In this document: positions 34,401-44,250 of the stretch, piece after piece | Numbering within the stretch: position 1 is the first letter of the stretch | Layout of the letters: each line of letters begins with the position of its first letter | Assembly (NCBI RefSeq): GCF_002127325.2 | Contig: NC_035439.2 | Coordinates: 146,761,709-146,825,708 of the forward strand | DNA: 64,000 nucleotides | Reading direction: 5' to 3' | Source: Helianthus annuus | Taxonomy: Eukaryota > Streptophyta > Magnoliopsida > Asterales > Asteraceae | Notes under the pieces: generated by a model | The model's database searches: none | Told to the model about the DNA's origin: nothing | What the model saw: only the letters and a program-made list of their open reading frames with translations | Translations under genes and position numbers: made by a program

Positions 34401-35953
34401 TTAGTGGATCTAGATGGTTTATCTCCTTTAATTGTGATCTTTTCACCTCTTGGTGATTTTATCTGTATTGACTTTTGATCACATAAGATATTTGCTTTAT
34501 TGGCTATTAACCAATCCATTCCTAACACGATATCAAATCCTACTAGATTCATTGGGTAAAGATTTGCAATAAATTTTTGATTAAAAATTTCTATTCTTGC
34601 TCCTTGCAAGACTTCAGAAATCTTAACGGTTTCTCCATTTGCTGTTTCTACTAGACATTCTTGTGGTAGTTTAGTTAATGATTGATTTAGGAGTTTGCAA
34701 AATGAAGTATTAATAAAACTTTGGTTGGCACCAGAGTCAAATAATACTTTAGCAAAAATATCATTAACTAAAAACGTACCAGCAATGACGTCCGGAATTA
34801 GTCTAGCTTCGTCTGCAGTTAGAACGAATGCTCTAGCATTTTTAGTGTTCTTGTTGTTTGCAGTTGGGGCTAACTTTGGACAGTTTGGCTTGATATGACC
34901 TTTTTCTCCACAATTGAAGCACATTCCATTAGTTGGTTTTCTTCTGCATGTCTCTTCCTTATGTCCTGGTGCTTTGCAGAAATTGCAGTAAGTAGAGCAT
35001 CTTCCAGAATGCTTCTTTTTGCAGGCTTTGCAGTATGGTGCAGAGGTAGAACCTATATTCCTACGGTTGGAATTCCCAGAACGGAATTCTTGAGTAAGCC
35101 TTTGGGTTAGGTTTCTCCTCTGATCTTCTTCTCTAGTTCTTACTAGTTCATCAGTCAAGGTATTGGCTAGTTCTACAGCTTCCTCTATGGTTTGGGGTCT
35201 AGCTGCCTTGACTACATGTCTAATCTCTCCAATTAATCCCCAGATGTAACGGGAGATTAACACTGGTTCAGGTGATGCAAGGGTAGGTACTATCCTAGCA
35301 TATTCAAAGAATGTGGTAGTGTAACCCTTACTGTCTACCCCGACCATTCTAAGATTCAGAAATTTATTTGCTATTTGTTCCTTTTCATTAGGAGGGCAGA
35401 ATTTCCTTTCTACCATATTTTTGAATTCCTCCCATTCCATGCTATAAATTCTATCACTTCCTCTTGACTGGAGGATAGTGTTCCACCATTCTAAGGCTGC
35501 GTTTTTAAACAGATTTGAAGCAAACATTATCTTATCTTCTTCAGCACACTTGCTTATTTTCAGAACGGCCTCAGTTTTCTCTATCCAGCGTAGGGCTGCA
35601 ATGGGTCCTTCATTGCCCGAGAATTCTATTGGTTTACAGGACCAGAATTCTTTGTAAGAACAACCATATGGCATGGTTCTTCTTCTTTTGGGAATGGGCG
35701 CTTGAAGTACGGGTCCATTATTCACGCTGTTTTCCAGTTCACTGGGTCGTTTACTGCTATGCTTACTTTTATTATTCGCTTCTTGAACTGTTTGAATAAT
35801 AAATGACATTGCATCTATAATTCCTTGTGCCACTATATGTTGAACGACACTATTATCCATTTGGTTTCCATTGTTGTTTGGATTCTCATTAACCACGTTA
35901 TTGTTACTCTGGTTATCGTTATTCAGATTATCTTGATTTTCCTCGTCGGCCAT
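31486..35953 (-). pseudogene. gag-pol: Gypsy 2 gag-pol (broken)
   Basis: Gag starts at [11 protein letters not shown] (35953), with a Gln/Asn-rich N-terminus, a gag domain (FKNAALEWW), zinc knuckles ending [14 protein letters not shown], and protease [13 protein letters not shown] has [17 protein letters not shown] and [10 protein letters not shown]; RNase H has [17 protein letters not shown] and FTDHKSL. Integrase and a C-terminal chromodomain ([19 protein letters not shown]) follow, ending PHLFQ at 31486. Breaks: TAG at 33890-33892 just after SGYHQLKV in RT, a frame shift near 33500-33530, and stop/frame changes between 32665 and 32840 at the integrase zinc finger. Gag and protease are open and could still be made. 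Confidence 0.94.
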
Positions 35954-36396
35954 CTGAATTTTAAACAATTACCAAATATTAATATCACAATTAATATTTG
36001 AATATAGCTAATCACATGACACGCACTTTTAACCAAAAGCGTCGAGCATTGCGACTTTTACTCTATTTATATAGTATGCATCATTACACACAAGTACTAA
36101 AATTTATATTACAATATCGACTGAAATGTAAAGCTACAATACTAATAGTAGGCACCCGTAGTTTTTTTTTTCTAACACATACACACATATATTATTTTAT
36201 TATTATTATTATTACTACTACCGTTCCTGTCATCACATTCACTGATATGGATTCATCCAAAAATCCATATTACGCTCATCGTATTTCCATACGAGGCGTT
36301 CTCCCACCTGTCGCATTCTATCACTGCTTTCTAAAATTTCCTTCCCAAAAGTCCTAAGTTCTTGGACATTTTCTGCACTCATTGGGGGTGCAGGTT
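35954..36396. other. Gypsy 2 leader spacer between pre-gag ORF and gag
   Basis: AT-rich with a TTATTATTATTATTATT run at about 36195-36215. No coding sequence supported. Confidence 0.5.
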
Positions 36397-37056
36397 CTAG
36401 GACTGGGTTTGGGAACTGGGTACGGGTTCCTGATTCTCTAAAATTTCCCTAACATATGCATCACTAATGTTGTAGGGATCTTGAGGATCTAACCCTGGGT
36501 AAGCTCCTAAGTTGGGCATTGGCATATTTTCCTGTATTGGGTTTTGTTGCACGTAGTCCCTAACATCGTCACACCAGGGGTCGTAGTTGTTTGGGTCTAG
36601 GGGATCTGGTGCAGGTACCCTAGGTATCTCCTCCGGGTTGTAATCAGGCATTTCTATCTGATTTTCTACTTCCATGGGTTGGTCAGGATTTTGTGGTTGG
36701 GGTGCTAGCATTTGTTCCAGGTTTGGGTCAGCAGTAGTGGTTGCTAAAATATGGATATTAGCGATACCCCTATTGAGCATATCCTGATTATAAGCATCAG
36801 TCTCTCTTTTTGCTGCGGCTAACACTCGCTGCTCCTGCAACATTTTCATTCTTTTCCTACGCTCGTGCGCTCCCCTACTGAACCATCCCCTCTTTTTCTG
36901 AGGAAATGGCTCTTCAGACTGAGCCTTAAACACAAAGATTCCTTCTTCTATGTCTGCAGAATACCCTGAGAGGGCAGGCTGAGAAGAGGAGGTGCCTTCG
37001 CTCCTAGGCGAACCAGACAGTTGACGATAGGTGTCAGAAGGTCCTTGGTCGCTCAT
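36397..37056 (-). CDS. Pre-gag ORF of Gypsy 2 (219 aa)
   Basis: Open frame between PBS and gag on the gag strand. I take the start MSDQGPSDTYRQ at 37056; the frame is open a little further upstream. The protein has a Ser-rich N-terminus, a basic central helix (KKRGWFSRGAHERRKRMKM, then QEQRVLAAAKRE) and an acidic Pro/Asn-rich C-terminus (MPDYNPEEIPRVPAPDPLDP). No known domain. It shows no obvious identity with the 439-residue ORF of Gypsy 1, yet both are basic plus low-complexity and occupy the same place, which suggests a conserved slot rather than a conserved sequence. Confidence 0.65.
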   Translation of the reverse strand: MSDQGPSDTYRQLSGSPRSEGTSSSQPALSGYSADIEEGIFVFKAQSEEPFPQKKRGWFSRGAHERRKRMKMLQEQRVLAAAKRETDAYNQDMLNRGIANIHILATTTADPNLEQMLAPQPQNPDQPMEVENQIEMPDYNPEEIPRVPAPDPLDPNNYDPWCDDVRDYVQQNPIQENMPMPNLGAYPGLDPQDPYNISDAYVREILENQEPVPSSQTQS

Positions 37057-37187
37057 ACTGTAAACTAACAAATAGTCAGATAACACATAACAAGAAATAC
37101 AATTATACACGTATTTCCATAATTTATTTCCTAACACTTTGAATTTTGATGTCAGCAGAACACTTCTGTGGCTGAATCAGTGGCATA

Positions 37188-37199
37188 GCTCTGATACCA
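37188..37199 (-). promoter_or_regulatory. Primer binding site, tRNA-iMet, Gypsy 2
   Basis: The minus strand reads TGGTATCAGAGC, five bases inside the 5' LTR end. Confidence 0.93.
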
Positions 37200-37204
37200 C
37201 CTTC

Positions 37205-38650
37205 TGTGACAGCCCCCGATCCCTAGTTTCCGGGGAACGGGCGGCCGTGAGCCAGTTTCGGTGGTATCACGTTTATTTATTCAATTTGGCAGCGGAAATT
37301 TTCATTAGGATCGTAGTTAGGAAATGTTAAATCAGAGTAAACCACCTCGTTTAATAATATTAAACATATGGGTAAAACCCAAGTTTTCAATACACACGTT
37401 TCATAGGAATAAATCCTATTTATTTATTAAAAACATCTCTTTTATTCTTAGGTAACTTTATTGCCACTTTTCCAAGCCTTCAGTGCTGTCCAGCTGGCTT
37501 CTATTTGGCATTCACATATTGTTACCTGAAACGCGTTTTAAAAACATTTTGTCAGTGGGAAATACTGGTGAGTGAATCCCAGTTTAATCAAGTTTATATA
37601 AAAACAATTTCACAGTGAACAGTATTGAGGGCGCATCCGCAATTACATTTGTTTCCAAGTTATATCAATTACCACCACACGGTAATGTCGTTCCGACTTA
37701 TGGTCATGTTACTCCTTTACCAGGTGGTAACAAATTTTGTATACAAAACCCCAAATTCACCGACTGTAATTGTATTCTTACAAATACTCAATAACTGTCA
37801 TTCGCATGGAAAGATATTTAAGGTTTTGTAAAAACATTTAACAAAAAGAGGATTACTCACATTGCTGTCTTAGGTTATTCTTTAGGGTTTCCTGGTGAAT
37901 ATCTATAAATTACACAAATGCACGTTTGTTAGTATAATAACCCTTTTTAACATTAGTAATACCCTCCCCGAGACGGCATTCCAACGACTACGTCGGGCAG
38001 AACCACGACAGCCGTTACGGAACCCTAGATCAATCGGGCAGCGTATCTAATACGTCTCCAGGGGTTATAATACTTACATCGTAGCAGAACCTCGCTATTT
38101 TAGGGGGTATAATGCCCGGGTATAATAACGCCACTATAGAAATTTAGAAAGAAAGAAAGAAAGTTGAACGACAGACTGAAGGCTCGTTGCCTTCTATTTA
38201 TAGGGCTGAAATCGCACTTCCTCGTGGCCCGCGTGGGATATGGGCAGGGCTTACGCGGCCCGCATTGACTCCGGTCAACTGCGTAGCTTGGCCCGGTCAT
38301 CGTATAGCTTCGCCGTGTGTTGGGCCACGTGGCGGCCCAGGGCTGCGCCACCATTCAGGACACTCGCGGCCCGCATGGACTTAAGCGATCTTGTACGCGG
38401 CCCACATCAACTAACGTTTTAAACGAAGTCCAATTACATCCTAATGCGGCCCGCATGAGCTTGAGGTGAGGTCCTACGCGGCCCGCCTCATCTTATCTTT
38501 TAGGGTTTTTAATTTATTTTATATGTTATTTTGTATTTTGGGTTCGGTTTTCACATACGGGGCACATATAAAGACATATTGGGATATTTTAAGATATATT
38601 AGGGTGTCAGAAATATTATGAGGGTGTCGGTTTTACCGAGGGTTGTTATA
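37205..38650 (-). repeat. Gypsy 2 5' LTR
   Basis: Same length and layout as the 30004 copy, with TATA (minus TATAAATAG, about 38194-38202), GAAA repeat and GCGGCCCGC array. Outer end TATAACAACC, followed outward by TSD TAAGA. Confidence 0.93.
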
Positions 38651-38935
38651 TAAGAAGCTCTTTCGCTTTGGTAATCTCAAGTAGTGAATATTATCATACT
38701 TCATCTCATGACCATGTGGTAGCAGTTCCCACGACTCTTTTACAATGTACTCCTTCATCAACGATATGCCAAGATTTAAAGAATACTCATCTCGTTCATA
38801 CACAGATAAACATCCTTTGATAATTCCTAGACGCGTACTATAAGTACATTCATATCTTTCATCATAAGGTTGGGGGATTTCTTTAAATTCCTCTTGAGAT
38901 ATATTATAAGAAATAATCAATATCTTCCGATTTCA
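38651..38935 (-). pseudogene. F-box gene fragment, upstream part
   Basis: The minus-strand frame carries an F-box-associated interaction domain: ISQEEFKEIPQP, a central GIIKGCLSVYERDEYSL and MKEYIVKESWELLPHG. The MKEYxVKESW motif is characteristic of plant F-box/kelch-like (FBA) proteins that select substrates for SCF ubiquitin ligases. There is no F-box itself; homology ends near 38935 with stops upstream. The Gypsy 2 LTR cuts it at 38650 and the rest is at 29885-30003. A gene scrap, not a working gene. Confidence 0.8.
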
Positions 38936-39078
38936 TTAATAATTAATATAAATAACGGGCTCTAGCTCGTGTCTCATATGGGTGATAACTTAGTTCATTA
39001 ATAAATAATAACGAGCCTAGCTTTAGCTTAAACGAATTACTGATAAGCGCAACCGGAGTTAAGAAAAAAAAATAGAAA
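38936..39078. other. Short intergenic stretch
   Basis: AT-rich DNA between the F-box fragment and the MITE. A short inverted phrase (GGGCTCTAGCTCG and CGAGCCTAGCTTTAGC) is visible. No gene. Confidence 0.3.
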
Positions 39079-39447
39079 AGTAAAATGCCATTTTCGACCC
39101 TGAGTTTGCCCAGTTTTGGACTTTCGTCCCAAGGTTTGTTTTTATGCATCTAGATTCAAAAGGTTTAAAATCTTGCCATTTTCATCCGGCTCGTTAACTC
39201 CATTCCATTTTCACTGTTAAGTCAGTCAGTCAGGCATATTTTCATCTTTTTTGTTAACTTAAAGGGCAATTCGGTCTTTTTCACTTTATGTACAAACATT
39301 TAGCATGATGTACAAGTATTCAAACGACTGAATTGCCCTTTAACTTAACAAGAAGACGAAAATACCCCTGACCTTAACGAAAAAACAAACCTTTGGACGA
39401 AAGTCGCAAAACTGGCCAAATCATAGGGACGAAAATGACAATTTACT
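39079..39447. mobile_element. MITE with about 60-bp terminal inverted repeats
   Basis: The left end AGTAAAATGCCATTTTCG and the right end, inverted, AGTAAATTGTCATTTTCG continue as matching repeats through the GTTTTG...CTTTCGTCC part. The centre also holds an inner inverted pair around AAAGGGCAATTCGGTC. No coding. A clean TSD is not visible. Confidence 0.6.
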
Positions 39448-39829
39448 CAATATAGAAAAAATAAAATTAAACTCTAAACAACAGGTATCCCGACCTCCTT
39501 TTATGGAACAAATTTGACTTCAATTCACCGTATCCAATTGACCATCCTCATTGATGCGTAAAAGATAATCAATTTCAGTTCAATCGTTAAGGTTCGTAAG
39601 GTTGGCCGGTGGTGTGGTATAAATCCCCTAGGGGCTTTATAATGCCACATCACCGCCACATAGGATCCATGTCACATAGGGGGCTTTAAATTGGATATAG
39701 CAATAAAATGGAATTTTTTTTTGAAGACAAGAAAATTTGTGGGTCGATCCGAACCTTTTTTGGTATGTAATCCGAAAAATCGGATATAGCAATAAAATGG
39801 AATTTTTTTTTATTGTTTTTTTTTTTTGA
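39448..39829. other. Intergenic with a 30-bp direct repeat
   Basis: A segment starting GGATATAGCAATAAAATGG occurs at about 39693 and 39781, each followed by a T-run. No gene seen. Confidence 0.4.
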
Positions 39830-40037
39830 CTTTTAGTGGCGACAAATGTCGCCGCTAAAGATAAAAATGTCGTCGCTAAAAGTGAACAGCCTTTAGCGGC
39901 GACAAATGACAATTAGCGACGGACCATTAGCGGCGACCCTTTAGCGACGACATGTCGCCGCTAAATCATTTAGTGACGATAAATGGGACTTTTATCGACG
40001 ACAAAAGTCGCCGCTAATGCTTCGTTTTTCTGTAGTG
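39830..40037. mobile_element. CACTA transposon right end
   Basis: Ends GTTTTTCTGTAGTG, the complement of CACTACAGAAAAAC. The 200 bp inside is packed with direct and inverted copies of TTTAGCGGCGAC/GTCGCCGCTAAA, the subterminal repeats that CACTA transposase binds. The left end is not found, so this is a truncated element. Confidence 0.75.
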
Positions 40038-40499
40038 AAAGCCCGTCCCTTTAATTTGCATTCAATGGTTTAAAGCCCCTATTATGATTATTATTTAATT
40101 AAATTTCAATTTCTTTTTTATTTTTTTAGTTGTTTGAAAACGGTCAAAAAATGGCCCCACTACTTTTCTGTCTGTTAACGCTCGCCAAGGAGTCAAGAAC
40201 TTGCCCATAACGCCCCCATAGCGCCCAGGAAATGGGGGAGGGGCGCCAACGATGGTGAGGTGGCAAAGGGTGCTAAGCCACACCGCCTGGTCTAACCTCT
40301 GCAGATTCCAGCAACGTACATGACCGAAGAATGGTAAAATCCATTTGAGATGAGATGAAACACACCCAAATCGACTCATTAGTAAGTAAATGTTCTCAGG
40401 GTACCAATTTTTTTCTGCACACTTTTTTTTCTTCATATGTGTACTTGTTTATCTTATAGATGTTTCTTGGTGTTCTAAGGGACATGATTTGTCATCAAG
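40038..40499. other. Intergenic, no gene identified
   Basis: A minus ORF at 40095-40436 (113 aa) has no recognisable features and probably arises by chance. From about 40390 the sequence begins to resemble the intron and exon approach of the kinase fragment that follows. Confidence 0.35.
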
Positions 40500-40880
40500 A
40501 ATCTGTGAAAGCATTCTGAGCATTCTGAGCGATTATTTCGCAAAAACAACACACCATCGATCCCGTGGTTCGATCGATTCTGTATCACGTGGGAAGTAGC
40601 ATCAGCTTCAAACATCCTTCACAATGCGAAACTAAAAGCAATCGTTCATCGAGACCTAAAACCTGCAAATATATTGCTGGATCAAAAAAAACAACACACC
40701 ATCGAGACCTAAAACCTGCAAATAAATCGGGGATGTTGGTCTCGCAACAATGCTTCAATCAGATTTATCTTCCACATCCACCATTTACAAAGACAGGTGT
40801 CCGGCGGGAACCCTTTGTTACATTGATCCAGAGTATCAACAAACAGGATTAGTTTCTCCAAAATCCCTTGTTTACCGTTG
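40500..40880 (+). pseudogene. U-box-type protein kinase fragment B
   Basis: Paralogue of fragment A, without the LTR insertions. With frame changes it reads PWFDRF, WEVASAS, then VHRDLKPANILLD (subdomain VIb), KSGMLV/KIGDVGLATM (DVG in place of DFG), STIYKD and GTLCYIDPEYQQTGL (subdomain VIII), the signature of plant U-box kinases of the PUB33/34/35 kind. A 25-bp segment (CATCGAGACCTAAAACC...) is repeated at 40647 and 40698, adding a break. It shows the uninterrupted GATCC-C-GTGG site that Gypsy 1 hit in block A. Confidence 0.8.
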
Positions 40881-41169
40881 ACGTTGACGAGTAGGTGCTT
40901 AACGCCTAATTACACGCTTCTTTCGGCAATCATGGTGTGGAAATCAACAGGATAACCATTTGAATGAGAATTTTTGGATGCAACCTGATTTTTTTAGGAT
41001 TGTTTGATTTATCCATATATTATATGGACCTGTCATGAACTTTGAGTATGCAAATTTATAAAGTGTACATAGTTTTTTTTTGGGAATGATAATATATTAG
41101 AAAAAGGACCGGCAAGAAATTGGGAAAACAATCACAAAGAAAGACAGAACCAAACAAAAAACAACTGCA
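40881..41169. other. Flank between kinase fragment B and the giant MULE
   Basis: Ancestral block sequence. It contains GGACCTGTCATGAACTTT at about 41024-41041, the empty site of the solo LTR found at 15708. From 41085 it matches the 3' flank of RLP1. Confidence 0.7.
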
Positions 41170-41178
41170 ATAAACTTA

Positions 41179-41670
41179 GGGAAAATCACCAAAATGGCCA
41201 CTGCAACACCGTTTTTGCAAATTTGGCCACCTGACACCCCTTGACGAGCCGTTTCAATATCCTGAAACGGCACAAGAATTTTGGTTAACGGCCAGCCAAT
41301 CGTTGTTTTACACGTGTCCGACAAAGCCTGTAACGGCTTGAGAAGCAACCAGTTAACGCCACGTGTCCGACAGTGTGGAAAGATCTTAGCCAAGCCGTTA
41401 CAATCGGCTCATGTAGAAAGATCTTAGCCAAGTTCCTTCCACGAGCCAAGCCGTGTTCTTAGGATTTAGCCGAGCCGTTACCGTACACGCATGGACCCCA
41501 CTTCTGCCAGCCGAGCCGTTACAGCTGGCTCCGAGCCGTTTCCGTTAACTGTTTGTGCCATCTCAACTGCTCCGAGCCGTTTCAGCTGGCTCAAAGCCGG
41601 TACAACTGCTCCGGGCCGTTTCAACACATGGTTCGAGCCGTTTCAGCTTGGCTCCAAGCCGTTTCAATCC
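41179..41670 (+). repeat. Left terminal inverted repeat of the giant MULE
   Basis: Inverted partner of about 60826-61312. The outer 330 bp is mostly unique and includes a doubled AAAGATCTTAGCCAAG. The inner part carries GAGCCGTT copies at 41513, 41533, 41574, 41594 (variant), 41613, 41635 and 41656: steps of 19-22 bp or a double step. It lies directly upstream of the transposase gene, so it is probably also that gene's promoter. Confidence 0.92.
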
Positions 41671-41789
41671 TTTACTTTATATTTAGTGAGTGACCCTTAT
41701 ATATTTTTTGTATTTGTTTGTGCAACAGATTTATTTAAAGTTATAAAAACATTTAGCTTTTTGTAGAAGGAAGTTTCCAACTTAAAATT

Positions 41790-44117
41790 ATGAAGATTCG
41801 TTTGGTTGTATACAATGGCGGAAAGTGGGAAATCGTTAACGGAAAGTTGGAGTATGTTGCTGATGCTGATTCAAGTAGACGTGGTTTAGAAATTGAACCC
41901 AACCTTTCATACACTGCTCTTCTAAGTAAAGTGTCAAACATGTGTAGTTCTACAAACATTACGAAGTTATCGTATCGGTTGTCTTCCTTTAGTGATCCAA
42001 TAGATATAATAAACGATGAAGATCTTGCAATTTTTTATAATTTTGCTATGGAAAATATTTTTGAAATTTATAAATTGTATGTGGTTGAAGGGTTTTGTGT
42101 TGGATCATCTAGTTTTTCACCTCCAAAAAAATTTTTAGTTCCTGATTTAAATTTCTGTACTGATGAAGAAAATTATGATGTTGTAAACGACTACCAACCA
42201 AATCCTGATAATTCATTTCAAAAATTGTTTGCGATCTTCATCAATTACTTTTGAACCAGGTCAAGAAGACATGAAACTTGAGTTGGAAAAAAAATGTTTG
42301 TTAGAACACTTTGAGTTTAAAGTAGATAGATCCTCTAAAAGTCGGTACCAAGTGTCATGTTTGGTGGACGGTTGCGTTTGGCGTTTTCGTGCAAGGAGTT
42401 TTGGAGATAGTGGGGTGTTTTTTGTTAAGAGTTTTAACGATAAACACACGTGCTCGAAGACGCTAACGTACCCACATGTTCGTCAGGCAAACCCAAATGT
42501 TGTTGCTCATTATTTAAAAGAACCTTTAAAAGACAGTGGTAGAATATATCGTTGTAATGAAATAGTGAAAGATTTTAGACAAAGATTCCAAGTTGAGATA
42601 ACCACTAGTCAAGCTTGGCGTGGAAAAAGTCTGGCACTAGAGCTTTTACAAGGATCAAGCAGAGACTCGTTTGCAGAACTACCATTTTACTGTTACAATC
42701 TAGAGCGGGCAAATCCTGGTTCTGTTACACATATCAAGACTGATGACGAGCGTCGGTTTGAAATGGTCTTTGTCGCGATTGGTGCTGCGGTAACTTATAG
42801 CACTCTCTGTTTTTATTTTATTTGGAGAAACTACATGTTGTTGACTTTTTTTAAATAATTTTGTTTCAGATTCGTACCTTTATCTGTAATTTAAGACCGG
42901 TGGTGATCATTGATGCTGCACACCTAAAGGGTGAATTTAAAGGGACGTTATTTTTAGCGGTCGGGATGGATGGAAACAACCAAATTTTACCAATTTCCTA
43001 TGGAATAGGAAAATCAGAGGATGGTGAATCTTGGACATGGTTTCTGTCAAAGCTTAAAGAATGTATCGGTGAAATACCTGAAATGGCCATAATTTCGGAT
43101 AGAGCGAATTCTATACATCTAGCTGTTAGAAACGTCTTTCCACATGTTTATCATGCGTTATGCTATCGTCATTTAATGATGAACCTACGTTTACCCTCTG
43201 ATAAAAAAAAGAAAATGAGAAGCTGTGGTGGAAGACATGCAAATCGTACCGATTGTCTGATTTTAACGAGTCATTTAATGCTCTTTGTCTTGCCGTTCCT
43301 AGAGTACGTCACACTCTAACAAGTATTGGGTTCGGTAGATGGGCAAGGGCGCATTGTCCAGGCAATCGATATCATTATATGACATCTAACAGCGCGGAGT
43401 CTATTAACGCTTTATCTAGACACTCGCGTAAAATGCCGGTAACACAACTCTTAGAGTTCTTCCGGCAATCTGTACAAAAGTGGTTTTACGATCGTCGTTT
43501 GCAAGGTATTCATGAAAAACATTTACTTACACAATGGGCACAGAAGAAAATTTTCAAAAAAAATTGAAGGGTCTAGAACCTGGACGGTTGCTGGGATTGA
43601 GTTAAACAGTTATTTTGTTGCAGACAGTGGAAAGGGGGGTTTAGTGGACTTTGTTAATGGAACTTGTAGTTGCCGAGTTTGGCAGGTTTCTGGTTTACCA
43701 TGCGGGCATGTTATTGTCGTTTCAAAATTTTTAGGTGAAACCGATTGCAGTAAGTATTGCTTCCCGTGTTACTCAAACGAAGTCTATAAGAAAACTTATG
43801 AAGAAGCGATTTATCCTCTTCCCCATAGATCTGAATGGGAGACTCCAGAAGACCTTATCAATCTTCAACCGCCACATATGACAAAACGCCAGGCTGGTCG
43901 TCCTCGAGAAAACAACCGGATCTTATCCCGCGGGGAAGAACCTACTCCCCTGTATTGTTCCCGGTGTAACTCATACAGTCATCATCGAGATGTCTGTTGG
44001 CAGCCCAAGCCGTCAGAAATTCGTACTCGCAAAGACCCAGATAAAGGGAAAGGGAAAGAAACCGATAATCCTGATCATTTTACACAATCTCCTGCTGGGA
44101 GACTTTTAATACTTTAA
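41790..44117 (+). CDS. mudrA: mudrA-type MULE transposase
   Basis: Starts MKIRLVVYNGGKW (41790), a PB1-like N-terminal module. A MuDR DNA-binding zinc region follows (CLVDGCVWRFRARS, then DKHTC), then the MULE DDE domain with VVIIDAAHLKG, MAIISDRANSI and TSNSAESINA holding the three acidic residues. A SWIM zinc finger (CSCRVWQVSGLPCGH) and a CCHC-type YCSRCNSYSHHRDVC end the protein. An 80-bp GT-AG intron at 42790-42869 joins VAIGAA to IRTFICNLRP in frame. Single-base frame offsets near 42230, 43205 (A8) and 43555 (A8) interrupt the frame; two sit in homopolymers and could be sequencing errors. Cuts and pastes the element by its TIRs (family knowledge). Confidence 0.92.
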
Positions 44118-44250
44118 TTTATTTTGTGAATTTTAATTTAATTTCTCAAGTAATGTAGTAAGTGTATTTAGTTGCAAATAATTAATATTGAAAATCATTT
44201 CATTAAAATATGTTATTAATTTTTTTATATTACATGCATACATAGAACCA
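44118..44250. other. Convergent 3' intergenic stretch
   Basis: Only 133 bp of AT-rich DNA separates the ends of mudrA (plus) and Ulp1-like gene B (minus), so their terminators share it. No distinct motif seen. Confidence 0.4.

Larger units (their letters stand above)
30004..38650 (-). mobile_element. Chromodomain Gypsy LTR retrotransposon 2 (8647 bp)
   Basis: Complete layout on the minus strand: LTR 37205-38650, PBS, pre-gag ORF, gag-pol with chromodomain, polypurine tract, LTR 30004-31449. Both LTRs are 1446 bp and nearly identical, and a perfect TSD TAAGA (29999-30003 and 38651-38655) flanks it, so the insertion is fairly recent. Pol carries a nonsense codon and two frame shifts, so it is not autonomous as read. 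It interrupts an F-box gene fragment. Confidence 0.95.

Noticed and set aside
30004..38650. Considered whether Gypsy 2 could be an endogenous virus with an envelope gene
   Set aside because: There is no ORF between pol and the 3' LTR; the only extra ORF is before gag and has no membrane segment.
40095..40436. 113-aa minus ORF
   Set aside because: No domain features, not shared with block A, probably chance.
41491..41766. 91-aa ORF in the left TIR and its mirror at 60797-61000
   Set aside because: It reads the phased GAGCCGTT repeats; the mirror copy simply reflects the inverted repeat.
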